A DNA stretch of 64,000 nt, taken from the NCBI RefSeq assembly GCF_024362345.1, contig NZ_CP101505.1:640001-704000 (forward strand). The letters are read 5' to 3'. Below are positions 1 through 8,600 of this stretch, in pieces; position 1 is the first letter of the stretch, and each line of letters opens with the position of its first letter. Both the position numbers and the translations under genes were made by a program. The notes beneath the pieces were generated by a model. It saw only the letters and a program-made list of their open reading frames with translations, was not told the origin of the DNA and searched no databases. Source of the stretch: Polaribacter dokdonensis (lineage in GTDB: Bacteria; Bacteroidota; Bacteroidia; Flavobacteriales; Flavobacteriaceae).

Positions 1-357
1 ATATTTTTAAGAAAAGAAAGAGGAGATTTAAAATTAGCTAAAGCCAAATTACAAGATGCTGAATTTGAAACTGAAGCAGCTAAAGTGTCTATTAGAAATA
101 AGGTAAATGCTGTGCAGCAAGAATTAGATTCATATGTTACTCAAAATGACTTTATCATCAATATTGTAAAAGATTATGGTACGTTACTAAAAGCAGAAGA
201 GCGAAAATTCTTTCTTGGTGAAAGTTCTTTGTTTTTGGTGAACTACAGAGAATCTAAATTGATTGAAACCAAACTTAAAGCTATTGATTTAGAAAATTCT
301 TACCTAGAAACAAAAGCAAACTTATTTAAAACAGCCGTAATTTCTATAGCCGATTAA
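1..357 (+). CDS. TolC-family outer membrane efflux protein, C-terminal part
   Basis: Only the last 118 codons are in the window. The frame is open to base 1, so the GTG at 85 is an internal valine codon and not a start. The sequence is a long amphipathic Lys/Glu/Asn-rich helix, then a turn reading FFLGESSLFLVNYRES at about residue 69 of the visible part, then a final helix; this is the usual C-terminal end of TolC/OprM-type outer membrane channels. Such channels form the exit duct of tripartite pumps with an RND or ABC inner-membrane component and a HlyD-type adaptor. Its partners are probably upstream of the window. The MacAB-like operon at 14-18 kb has no TolC gene of its own and could share this one, which is inference. 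Confidence 0.8.
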   Translation: MFLRKERGDLKLAKAKLQDAEFETEAAKVSIRNKVNAVQQELDSYVTQNDFIINIVKDYGTLLKAEERKFFLGESSLFLVNYRESKLIETKLKAIDLENSYLETKANLFKTAVISIAD

Positions 358-380
358 ACAATAATAAAATTAACACAGCA

Positions 381-421
381 AAGAAGATGATTAAACTTAA
401 GATAAGTTTAATCATCTTCTT
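381..421. terminator. 19-bp perfect hairpin between convergent genes
   Basis: Bases 381-399 and 403-421 are perfect reverse complements around a 3-base loop. It lies between the TolC-like gene and the XRE regulator, which converge. The right arm includes the last four codons and stop codon (408-410) of the regulator. No strong T-tract follows on either strand, so it is either a bidirectional terminator of modest strength or a 3'-end stabilising hairpin. Confidence 0.6.
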
Positions 422-608
422 CAAGTGTAAAAAACTCATTTACAGGAATCTTAAAAACTACAGAAAGTTTTAATGCCAAAACTGTACTTGGTACATATCT
501 ATTCTTCTCAATAGAGTTAATGGTTTGCCTAGATACCCCAATTTGTTTTGCCAAATCATCTTGGGTAAGATTTAAAATAGCACGTTGTACTTTAAGTGTA
601 TTTTTCAT
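408..608 (-). CDS. XRE-family HTH transcriptional regulator (66 aa)
   Basis: A compact Cro/CI-type DNA-binding protein consisting of almost nothing but the helix-turn-helix. Residues about 13-40 read LTQDDLAKQIGVSRQTINSI and onward, the classic helix 2 / recognition helix pattern, followed by the conserved EKNRYVPS turn. It has an acidic tail (EEDD). It is transcribed after a four-helix membrane protein with only one base between the genes, a pairing common for this small regulator family. It probably represses its own operon: the upstream region at 1074-1112 has TGACAAATA repeats overlapping the -7 box. No ligand-binding domain is present, so the membrane protein may be the sensor or the regulated product. 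Which one is not known. Confidence 0.9.
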   Translation of the reverse strand: MKNTLKVQRAILNLTQDDLAKQIGVSRQTINSIEKNRYVPSTVLALKLSVVFKIPVNEFFTLEEDD

Positions 609-609
609 C

Positions 610-1053
610 TTATCTATTCATTCTTTTTAATTGCCAAAAAACCATCAATTGAACAACCAGCATATAAAACAAAATCTGAAAATAATTTAATCCTTCTAAT
701 TTTTCAGTTTCATCAAACAATAAACCAACTCCAAAATTGATAATTGGTTGTACTAACGCATAAAGTATAACTAGTATAAATGCTATTCTGTAAGATTGAG
801 AACGTAAACTATCTAGATACTCATCTTCTAATTTTTCCTTTGCCAAAGAAATAAGTAACATTCCTACTAATAAAAGACCAGATAAAACAGGTTTTACCCA
901 ACTTGGCTCGTCAACAAACTTCTTTGCAATCATCAAAGCAAAAGCAGAAAACGAAATAATATAACCTACTTTTTTATACTTATGATGCAGTTGAAATTTA
1001 TTCATTTTCTCTACATAACTCTTTTCTTTTTCACAAATTGATTGCTTTACCAT
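610..1053 (-). CDS. Four-helix membrane protein paired with the XRE regulator
   Basis: A 147-residue inner-membrane protein with hydrophobic segments at about residues 29-45, 52-70, 87-112 and 123-140, and a charged cytoplasmic-looking N-terminus. It is the first gene of a two-gene unit with the XRE regulator, one base apart. I do not recognise a characterised family. Small membrane proteins next to this type of 66-residue HTH protein are common in Bacteroidota and Firmicutes, but no function is established to my knowledge. A sensor or regulated-target role is inferred only from the pairing. The ATG at 1053 is preceded by a TAnnTTTG -7 box about 45 bases upstream. Confidence 0.75.
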   Translation of the reverse strand: MVKQSICEKEKSYVEKMNKFQLHHKYKKVGYIISFSAFALMIAKKFVDEPSWVKPVLSGLLLVGMLLISLAKEKLEDEYLDSLRSQSYRIAFILVILYALVQPIINFGVGLLFDETEKLEGLNYFQILFYMLVVQLMVFWQLKRMNR

Positions 1054-1073
1054 TTTAACTTTGCTTTACAAAT

Positions 1074-1112
1074 TGACAAATACTTTTTATATAATGACAA
1101 ATATACTTTACA
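1074..1112 (-). promoter_or_regulatory. Promoter with candidate XRE operator repeats
   Basis: TGACAAATA occurs at 1074-1082 and 1095-1103, exactly 21 bases (two helical turns) apart. The second copy is the left half of an imperfect inverted repeat, TGACAAA-tata-CTTTACA, at 1095-1112. On the minus strand 1105-1098 reads TATATTTG, a perfect TAnnTTTG -7 box for the gene starting at 1053. The overlap of repeat and -7 box is what a repressor site would look like; the XRE regulator of this operon is the natural candidate. Confidence 0.6.
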
Positions 1113-1169
1113 TTTTATGATTTTGCAAATTTTTTATTACTTTTAAAAAATCAACCAAAAAATAACACC

Positions 1170-1586
1170 ATGAATATCAAAAAAAAACCAACCACTAAAT
1201 TCTATCTTATTGGAGTATTAGCTCTTATTTGGAATTTAATGGGAGTTGGAGCTTATTTAATTCAAGCTTTTATGACAGAAGAAATGATTGCTACCTTACC
1301 AGAAGAGCAACAAGCAGAGTTTTTAGTAGAACATCCTGCTTGGTACACAGCTTTGTTTGCCATAGCTGTTTTTGGTGGTGCTTTAGCTTGTATTTTGTTA
1401 TTAGCTAGAAAAAAGATTGCTTACTACCTATTTTTAGTGTCTGGTATAAGTGCCATTGCTCAACAGGGTTATTTGTTAGCAACAGTAACACTTTCTAGTG
1501 TAGTAATGCCAATAATGATTATTATCTTCTGTATCTTTTTAATTTGGTACTCTAAAAGATGTATCACAGAAGGTATTTTAAATTAG
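1170..1586 (+). CDS. Small four-helix membrane protein, function unknown
   Basis: A 138-residue protein with hydrophobic segments at about residues 12-33, 59-79, 85-106 and 110-128. It has a hydrophilic loop after the first helix (TEEMIATLPEEQQAEFLVEH) and a basic N-terminus (MNIKKKPTTK). I recognise it only as a family common in Flavobacteriia, often auto-annotated as a sugar transporter without evidence. It is monocistronic: 117 bases of divergent intergenic DNA lie upstream and a hairpin terminator lies at 1606-1627. No catalytic motif is visible. Confidence 0.7.
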   Translation: MNIKKKPTTKFYLIGVLALIWNLMGVGAYLIQAFMTEEMIATLPEEQQAEFLVEHPAWYTALFAIAVFGGALACILLLARKKIAYYLFLVSGISAIAQQGYLLATVTLSSVVMPIMIIIFCIFLIWYSKRCITEGILN

Positions 1587-1605
1587 AATAAATTAATTGA
1601 TAAAG

Positions 1606-1627
1606 GCTGCTAAATGCAGCTTTTTTT
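1606..1627 (+). terminator. Rho-independent terminator
   Basis: GCTGC (1606-1610) and GCAGC (1616-1620) form a 5-bp stem with a 5-base loop, preceded by AAAG and followed by seven Ts. It ends the small membrane protein transcript. Confidence 0.7.
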
Positions 1628-1711
1628 ATTGAGAGTTTAAAGCCTTAAAAGACTATTAAAAGTCTCAATCATAAATTCATACAAATTAAAAGACTAAACA
1701 ATTCCAAACCT

Positions 1712-4700
1712 ATGAAACTACAGTATAATTTTATAATTGCATTTGTTGCAGGAATACTTTCATTGAGTGTTAATGCTCAAGAAAAAGATTCTTTATCTGG
1801 TCAAGAAAAGTTTAAAGAGCTATCACTAGATAGTGGTAGAATGATAAATTTTAATACTAAAGAAGGAACTTGGCTTTCCTTAGATATTAGTCCAGATGGA
1901 GAAACAATTATGTTTAGCATGCTTGGAGATTTATATACCATTCCTTTTTCTGGTGGTAAAGCCACAAGAGTAACAGATGGTATGGCTCTAGACACTAAAC
2001 CTAGTTACAGTCCTGATGGAAAAAGTATCGCTTTTGCCTCTGATAGAAGTGGTAATGACAATGTTTGGATTTTAGATTTAGAAACGAAAGAAACAAAACA
2101 AGTTACTAAAGACAGAAGAGGCTCTGTAGAATCTGTAGCCTGGTCTCCAGATGGAGAATATATTGTAGCTGCAAAAGGTAAAAGAAATCTAAAATTACAT
2201 TTGTATCATAAAGATGCAGGTAGTGGTACACAGCTCATAAAAGAACCAGCAAGTTTAAAAACTGTTGAACCTGTTTTTAGTGCAGATAACAAATACATAT
2301 ACTATTCAACCAGAAATGGTGGTTGGAATTACAATGCACAATTACCTCAATATCAAATTTCTAGATATGATTTAGAAACAGGAAAATCTACAAGAATTAC
2401 TTCTAGATATGGTTCTGCATTTACTCCTACTCTTTCAAGTGATGGTAAATACATGGTATATGGATCTAGGTATGAAGAAAAAACGGGTTTAGTTTTAAGA
2501 AATTTAATTACAGGCGATGAAAATTGGCTAGCTTACCCAGTACAAAGAGATGAACAAGAATCTGTTGCTTCTTTAGGAGTATTACCTGCAATGGCGTTTA
2601 CACCTGATAACAAAGAAGTTTTAGCTTCTTATGGAGGTAAAATTTATAGAATACCAGTTTCTGGTGATAATGCAATAGAAATTCCTTTTGAGGTTGATGT
2701 AGCTTTAGCAATTGGACCAAAATTAGACTTTAAATATCCCATTTCTGATGATCCAGAAATGTTTGCAAATCAAATTAGAAATCCAAAGACTTCTCCAGAT
2801 GGAAAGCAAATTGTTTTTAATGCATTAAACAAATTATATGTTATGAAGCTTCCTGATGGAAAACCAAAAAGGTTAACCAAAATGGATCTTAATGAAATGC
2901 AACCAAATTGGTCTCCAGATGGAAAAGAAATAGTGTACACTACTTGGTCTGATAAAGATGGAGGTCATTTATATAAAGTAAACGCAAAAGGTGGTACACC
3001 TGTTCAACTAACAACTACATCTGCATTGTATAATACACCTGTTTGGGATGCAAAAACCAATAGAATTGTTTTTACTAAAGGAAGTGCTCAAAACTTTAAA
3101 AATGCCTATACAAGAGGTGCTTTTTCTGGTGGTGAAGATTTAGCATGGATTTCTAGTAATGGAGGTGCCATTAATTTTATTACTAAAACAAATAGAAGAG
3201 GAAATCCTCATTTTGTAAAGAATGATAATAGAATCTATTTAAGCAATGGTTCTGGCCTAAGCTCAATTCGTTGGGATGGAACAGATGAAAAGAAAATTGT
3301 AAGTGTTACAGGTATTGTTACTTTTGGAAACTCTCATAAAGATAATGTAGACTTTGGACATGTAGATGATGATATTGTCGAAGAAAGAAATAATGCATCA
3401 AGACCTGTAGAAGTTTACATGGCTCCTGAAGGAGATAAAGCCATGGCTTTGATAACCAATGATATTTATGTAGTAACCGTTCCTAAATATGGACAAACTC
3501 CAACAATATCTGTATCTAACCCTTCTTCTGCGTCATTTCCTTCATGGAAGCTCACAACTTATGGAGGTGAATTTCCTTCTTGGGCAAATGATGGAAGCAG
3601 TGTGCATTGGTCTTTAGGTAAAGCCTTTTTTAGTTATGATTTGTTAGCAGCTAAAAAATTAGAACAAGACCTAAAGGATAAAAAGAAAGCTAGAAAAAAG
3701 GAACTTTCTAAATTATCTGATGAAAAAAGAAAAGAAGAAGAAAAGAAAGATAAAGAAGCAGCTAAAAAAAATAAGGATGATGCAACATACGAACCATTAG
3801 AAATTGATATAAACGTTGCTATCAAAAGAGATATCCCTAAAGGAACAGCCTTAATTCAAGGTGCAAGAATTATTACTATGAATGGTGATAAAGTCATTGA
3901 AAATGGAGATGTTTTAGTAGTAAATAATAGAATTAAAGCAATAGGAGAAACAGGAACTTTAGAGGTTCCTAAAAAAACTACAATAATAAATGCCAAAGGA
4001 AAAACAATTGTTCCAGGTTTTATAGATACACATTCTCATTTAAGAACTTATGCAGGCATTCATAAAAAACAAATTTGGTCTTATGCAGCAAACCTTGCTT
4101 ATGGTGTAACTGCATCTAGAGATCCGCAAACAGGTACTACAGATGTGCTTACGTATTTTGATTTGGTAAAAACCGGACAAATGTTAGGTCCAAGAGCTTA
4201 TTCTACTGGGCCTGGTTTAGGGTATTGGGCTTATAACTTAAAAAGCTATGAGCAAACAAAAGAAGCGCTTAAAAAGTACAGCAAGTATTACAATACGAAT
4301 ACCATTAAAATGTACATTGTTGGTAACAGACAGCACAGACAATGGGTAATTCAAGCTGCCAAAGAGCAACAATTAATGCCCACAACAGAAGGAGCTTTAG
4401 ATTTTAAATTAAACCTTACAGAAATTTTAGATGGTTATCCAGGCCATGAACACTCATACCCAGTAACTCCTTTATACAAAGATATCATTCAATCTGTGGC
4501 AGAAGCTCAAATTGCTTATACTCCTACTCTACTAGTTTCTTATGGAGGTCCTTGGGCAGAGAATTATTTTTATTCTAGAGAAAACCCTTATCATGATAAA
4601 AAGTTACAATACTTTACACCTTACACAGATTTAGCAAGTAAATCTAGAAGAAGACCTGGTTGGTTTATGGATGAAGAACATGTTTTTACCAAACATGCAG

Positions 4701-5095
4701 AATTTGTAGAAGACTTAGTAAATGCTGGCGGTTTAACTGGTGTTGGTAGTCATGGCCAATTACAAGGATTAGGTTTTCATTGGGAATTGTGGGCAACAGC
4801 TTCAGGAACAAGTAATATGAATGCATTAAAAGCAGCTACAATTTTAGGTGCAAAATCAATAGGATTAGATGGAGATATAGGATCTTTAGAGGTTGGAAAA
4901 ATGGCAGATTTCATCATTTTAGATAAAAATCCGTTAGATGATATTAGAAATACAAATACTATTTATCAAGTAATGAAAAATGGACGTTTGTATGATGCTA
5001 ATAATCTGGATGAAGTATATCCGAGACAACAAAAGGCAACCGATTTTTGGTGGCATCAAAAAAAGCCAAATGGTTTACCAGGAATTAAAAACTAA
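1712..5095 (+). CDS. Exported TolB-type beta-propeller amidohydrolase (1127 aa)
   Basis: Residues 1-22 are a signal peptide ending in NAQ. Residues about 50-640 carry repeated WD40-like (PD40/TolB) blades with SPDGKxIxF motifs. A Lys/Glu-rich charged linker follows at about 650-695, then an amidohydrolase domain to the end. Metal ligands visible: HxH (H774, H776, DTHSHL) and a later GHEHS histidine. Where most amidohydrolases have the catalytic Asp of a GxD motif, this protein has GVGSH (H1014), followed by GFHWE. It probably hydrolyses a peptide-like or cyclic amide substrate in the periplasm; the substrate is unknown. It is monocistronic, with a strong terminator at 5102-5130. The shared architecture (signal peptide, propeller, charged linker, hydrolase) with the Tricorn-like protein 600 bases downstream suggests related roles. 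Confidence 0.88.
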   Translation: MKLQYNFIIAFVAGILSLSVNAQEKDSLSGQEKFKELSLDSGRMINFNTKEGTWLSLDISPDGETIMFSMLGDLYTIPFSGGKATRVTDGMALDTKPSYSPDGKSIAFASDRSGNDNVWILDLETKETKQVTKDRRGSVESVAWSPDGEYIVAAKGKRNLKLHLYHKDAGSGTQLIKEPASLKTVEPVFSADNKYIYYSTRNGGWNYNAQLPQYQISRYDLETGKSTRITSRYGSAFTPTLSSDGKYMVYGSRYEEKTGLVLRNLITGDENWLAYPVQRDEQESVASLGVLPAMAFTPDNKEVLASYGGKIYRIPVSGDNAIEIPFEVDVALAIGPKLDFKYPISDDPEMFANQIRNPKTSPDGKQIVFNALNKLYVMKLPDGKPKRLTKMDLNEMQPNWSPDGKEIVYTTWSDKDGGHLYKVNAKGGTPVQLTTTSALYNTPVWDAKTNRIVFTKGSAQNFKNAYTRGAFSGGEDLAWISSNGGAINFITKTNRRGNPHFVKNDNRIYLSNGSGLSSIRWDGTDEKKIVSVTGIVTFGNSHKDNVDFGHVDDDIVEERNNASRPVEVYMAPEGDKAMALITNDIYVVTVPKYGQTPTISVSNPSSASFPSWKLTTYGGEFPSWANDGSSVHWSLGKAFFSYDLLAAKKLEQDLKDKKKARKKELSKLSDEKRKEEEKKDKEAAKKNKDDATYEPLEIDINVAIKRDIPKGTALIQGARIITMNGDKVIENGDVLVVNNRIKAIGETGTLEVPKKTTIINAKGKTIVPGFIDTHSHLRTYAGIHKKQIWSYAANLAYGVTASRDPQTGTTDVLTYFDLVKTGQMLGPRAYSTGPGLGYWAYNLKSYEQTKEALKKYSKYYNTNTIKMYIVGNRQHRQWVIQAAKEQQLMPTTEGALDFKLNLTEILDGYPGHEHSYPVTPLYKDIIQSVAEAQIAYTPTLLVSYGGPWAENYFYSRENPYHDKKLQYFTPYTDLASKSRRRPGWFMDEEHVFTKHAEFVEDLVNAGGLTGVGSHGQLQGLGFHWELWATASGTSNMNALKAATILGAKSIGLDGDIGSLEVGKMADFIILDKNPLDDIRNTNTIYQVMKNGRLYDANNLDEVYPRQQKATDFWWHQKKPNGLPGIKN

Positions 5096-5101
5096 AACAA
5101 C

Positions 5102-5130
5102 AACTCTCAATATTATATTGAGAGTTTTTT
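5102..5130 (+). terminator. Rho-independent terminator of the amidohydrolase gene
   Basis: Perfect 11-bp stem: 5102-5112 pairs with 5116-5126, with a 3-base loop, followed by Ts to 5131. It also sits just beyond the stop of the convergent MaoC gene. Confidence 0.85.
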
Positions 5131-5138
5131 TATGTTTT

Positions 5139-5597
5139 TTATTCAAATAAGGCTGCTAAAAATTCTGCTACACAAGCAGGTTTGTCTTGGCCTTTTATTT
5201 CTATTATACAGTTAAAAGTGACTTTAATTCCATTATTTGCTAAAGGCTCAATTTCTTTTACTGAACTAAGCATTCTTAATTCACTATTAACAGGTACAGG
5301 ATTTGGAAAACGAACTTTATTCAATCCATAGTTTAAACCCATTTTTACACTTTTAATTGTAAAAGCTTCTTCTAACATTCTAGAAATCATAGCAACAGAC
5401 ATAAAACCATGAGCTACTGTACTTTTAAAAGGGCTTTCTATTGCAGCCCTTTCTTCATCAACATGAATCCATTGTTTATCCAAAGTTGCATTTGCAAAAT
5501 CATTTATCATTTGTTGTGTAATAGTATACCATTCACCTGTAGGTAAATCTTTACCTTTTATTGAACAAAACTCTTCTAAATTTTTAAAAACTAACAT
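5139..5597 (-). CDS. MaoC-like (R)-specific enoyl-CoA hydratase
   Basis: A 152-residue single hot-dog-fold protein of the MaoC/PhaJ type. The hydratase-2 motif is recognisable: D40 and H45 in LDKQWIHVDEERA match the catalytic Asp/His pair, and the following AHGFM is the usual helix-start segment. Such enzymes hydrate trans-2-enoyl-CoA to (R)-3-hydroxyacyl-CoA in the cytoplasm, in fatty-acid breakdown or precursor supply. It stands alone between two large exported hydrolases, convergent with one and divergent from the other, so its neighbours do not narrow the substrate. Confidence 0.88.
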   Translation of the reverse strand: MLVFKNLEEFCSIKGKDLPTGEWYTITQQMINDFANATLDKQWIHVDEERAAIESPFKSTVAHGFMSVAMISRMLEEAFTIKSVKMGLNYGLNKVRFPNPVPVNSELRMLSSVKEIEPLANNGIKVTFNCIIEIKGQDKPACVAEFLAALFE

Positions 5598-5634
5598 ATT
5601 TATATTTTAGTGTATTTATATTTTTTATGGATAA

Positions 5635-5655
5635 TTGCTAAAGTTAATTTAGCAA
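5635..5655. promoter_or_regulatory. Inverted repeat in divergent intergenic region
   Basis: TTGCTAAA (5635-5642) and TTTAGCAA (5648-5655) are perfect inverted repeats with a 5-base spacer, between the divergent MaoC and Tricorn-like genes. It could be an operator for either. A similar TGCTAA-A-TTAGCA palindrome occurs at 18683-18695. Confidence 0.35.
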
Positions 5656-5683
5656 ATGTGTAAATTAGGAAAAAATTTAAATA

Positions 5684-8600
5684 ATGAAAAAATTCACCTT
5701 ATTCTTAACATTGATTTGTTTATCAGTGTATGGCCAAGAAAATCCTAATTGGATGAGACATTCAACTATTTCACCTGATGGATCTCAAATTGCTTTTACT
5801 TATAAAGGCGATATCTATAAAGTTAATGCAAATGGAGGAAAAGCACAACAACTAACTTTTCATAGCGCTCATGATTACAAAGCTGTTTGGAGTAATGATG
5901 GTAGTAAAATTGCTTTTGCCTCTAATAGATATGGAAATTATGATGTGTTTACAATGAATGCTGATGGTGGTAAAGCAACAAGATTAACTTTTCATTCTAA
6001 TGATGAAAACCCTTACACATTTACAAGAAATGATAAAGAAGTTGTTTTTGGGGCTATAAGACAAGATGATGTAAATCACAGACAATATCCTACTAGATCA
6101 CAATCAGAACTATATAGTGTTCCAGTAAATTCTGGGAGAGTAAAACAAATTTTTACAATCCCAGCAGAATCTGTACAATATTCTAAAGATGGTAAAATCA
6201 TGTTATATCATGATGTAAAAGGAGGAGAAAATGAATGGAGAAAACACCATACATCTGCTATTACAAGAGATATTTGGATGTACAATACAAAAACTAATAA
6301 GCATGATATGATAACTAATCATACTGCTGAAGACAGACAACCTGTTTTTTCATCAGATGAGGAAAGTGCTTACTTTTTAAGTGAAAGAAGTGGCACATTT
6401 AATGTTCATAAAATGGATTTAAATAATCCTAATAATGTTGAACAGGTAACTTCTTTTAAATTACACCCTGTTCGTTTTTTAAGTATTGGTAATGGTATTC
6501 TTTCTTTTGGTTTTGATGGTGAATTATACACAATGAAAGAAGGAGAAAAACCAAAAAAAGTAAAGGTTACAATAGTTACGCAAGATAAAGACAATACAGA
6601 TAAATTTATATCTGTTAATGGAGGCATAAATGAAATGTCTATTTCACCAAATGGAAAAGAAATTGCATTTATTGCTAGAGGTGAAGTTTTTGTAACTTCT
6701 GTAGATAAATCATTTACAAAAAGATTAACTAATACTCCAGAAAACGAACGTTTTGTTTCTTGGGGTCCAAAAGGAGAATCTGTAATATATAGCAGCGAAA
6801 GAAATGGAAAATGGTCTGTTTATAAAACTGAAAAAGTTAGAAAAGAAGAACCATTTTTCTACGCATCAACTTTAATAAAAGAAGAACCTTTAATAGAAAA
6901 TAAATTAGATAATTATTTAGCTCAATATTCACCTGATGGAAAAAAAATAGCTTTTATTGAGGGAAGAAGAACGCTAAAAATTAAAGACATCCAATCTAAA
7001 AAAGAAGTTACTTTACTAACACCAAAAGATTTATTTCACATGAGAGATGGAGATAAATATTTTACTTGGAGTCCAGATAGCAAATGGTTATTGGTAGATT
7101 GGAGTAAAACCTTAAGTAATAGTGAAGTATTATTAATGGCTGCAGATGGTTCTAAAAGATTAAATCTTAATGAAAGTGGTTATTATGACTATTACCCTAA
7201 ATGGGTTAATGGAGGTAAGCAAATGTTATGGTTTAGTAACAGAAATGGTTTAAAATCGTATGCTACAAGTGGTCGTTCACAAAGTGATGTTTATAGTATG
7301 TTTTTTACTCAAGAAGCTTGGGATGAATTTAATTTAAGTGATGAAGATTACAAATTAATGCAAGCCATTAAAGAAGAAGAAAAAAAGAAAAAAGCAAAAG
7401 AAAAGAAAGACGACAAGAAAAAGTCTGATAAAAAAAGTGAAGATAAAAAGAAGGATTCTGTAAAAACAGAAAAATTACTCACTTTCGATTGGGAAAACAT
7501 GAAAGATAGAACCAAAAGATTAACTATTCATTCTTCTAGTTTAGGTGATGCTGTGCTTTCTAAAAAAGGAGATTATCTTTATTACCTATCAAGTTTCGAA
7601 GGTCGTTCTAATCTATGGAGTACCAACTTAAGAACTCGCGAAACTAAAATGCTAATGAAATTAAATGTTGGTGGTGGAAGTTTAGAGTGGGATAAAGAAA
7701 TGAAAAACTTATACCTTTTAAGTGGTGGTAGAATTTCTAAATTAAATCCTGAAGCTAAAAAAAGAGAAGCTGTTAATATTAAAGGTGAAATTCTTTTTGA
7801 TGAAGTAGCAGAAAGAGAAGCTATGTTTAACCATGTTTGGATTCGTACAAATGCAATTTTTTACGAACCAACTTTTCATGGTATAGATTGGAATAAAATG
7901 AAAAAAGAATACAGCAAATACTTACCACATATAGGTAATGCTTTTGAATTCTCAGAAATGCTTTCAGAATTGTTAGGCGAACTTAATGTATCTCATTCAG
8001 GTGCAGGTTTTAGAGGAAGTTCTGTATCTAATCCAGATGCAACAGCTTCTTTAGGTATTTTTATGAATTACAATCATAAAGATGATGGTATTTTGATAGA
8101 TGAAATTATAAAAGGAGGTCCTTTAGATAAAGCCAAGTTTACAATTTCTGCAGGCATGATAATCAAAAAAATAGATGGTGTTACAATTGATAAAAATCAA
8201 GATATCGCAAAATATTTAAATAGAAAAGTAGGTGATATTACTTTGTTAGAAATTTATAATCCAAAAACAAAAAACACTAATACTATTACTGTAAAACCAA
8301 TTTCTCTTGGAGCAGAAAATAGATTATTGTACAAAAGGTGGGTTAAAATAAATGAGAAAGAGGTTGAAAAACAAAGTAATGGTCAATTAGGTTATGTTCA
8401 TATACCAGGTATGAGTGATGGCCCATACAGAAGTATTTATCAAGATATGATGGGTAAATACTTTGATAAAAAAGGAGTTATTGTAGATACTCGTTTTAAT
8501 GGTGGTGGAGATTTGGTAGCAGACTTAGCTATGTTTTTTACAGGTGAACCTTTTATAACCTATGCAACTGCTGCAAAAGTTGTTGGTGGAGAACCAACTT

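Noticed and set aside
7375..7480. Lys-rich stretches in the two propeller proteins as a sequencing frameshift
   Set aside because: Both proteins stay in frame with well-formed domains on either side, so the stretches are genuine low-complexity linkers.
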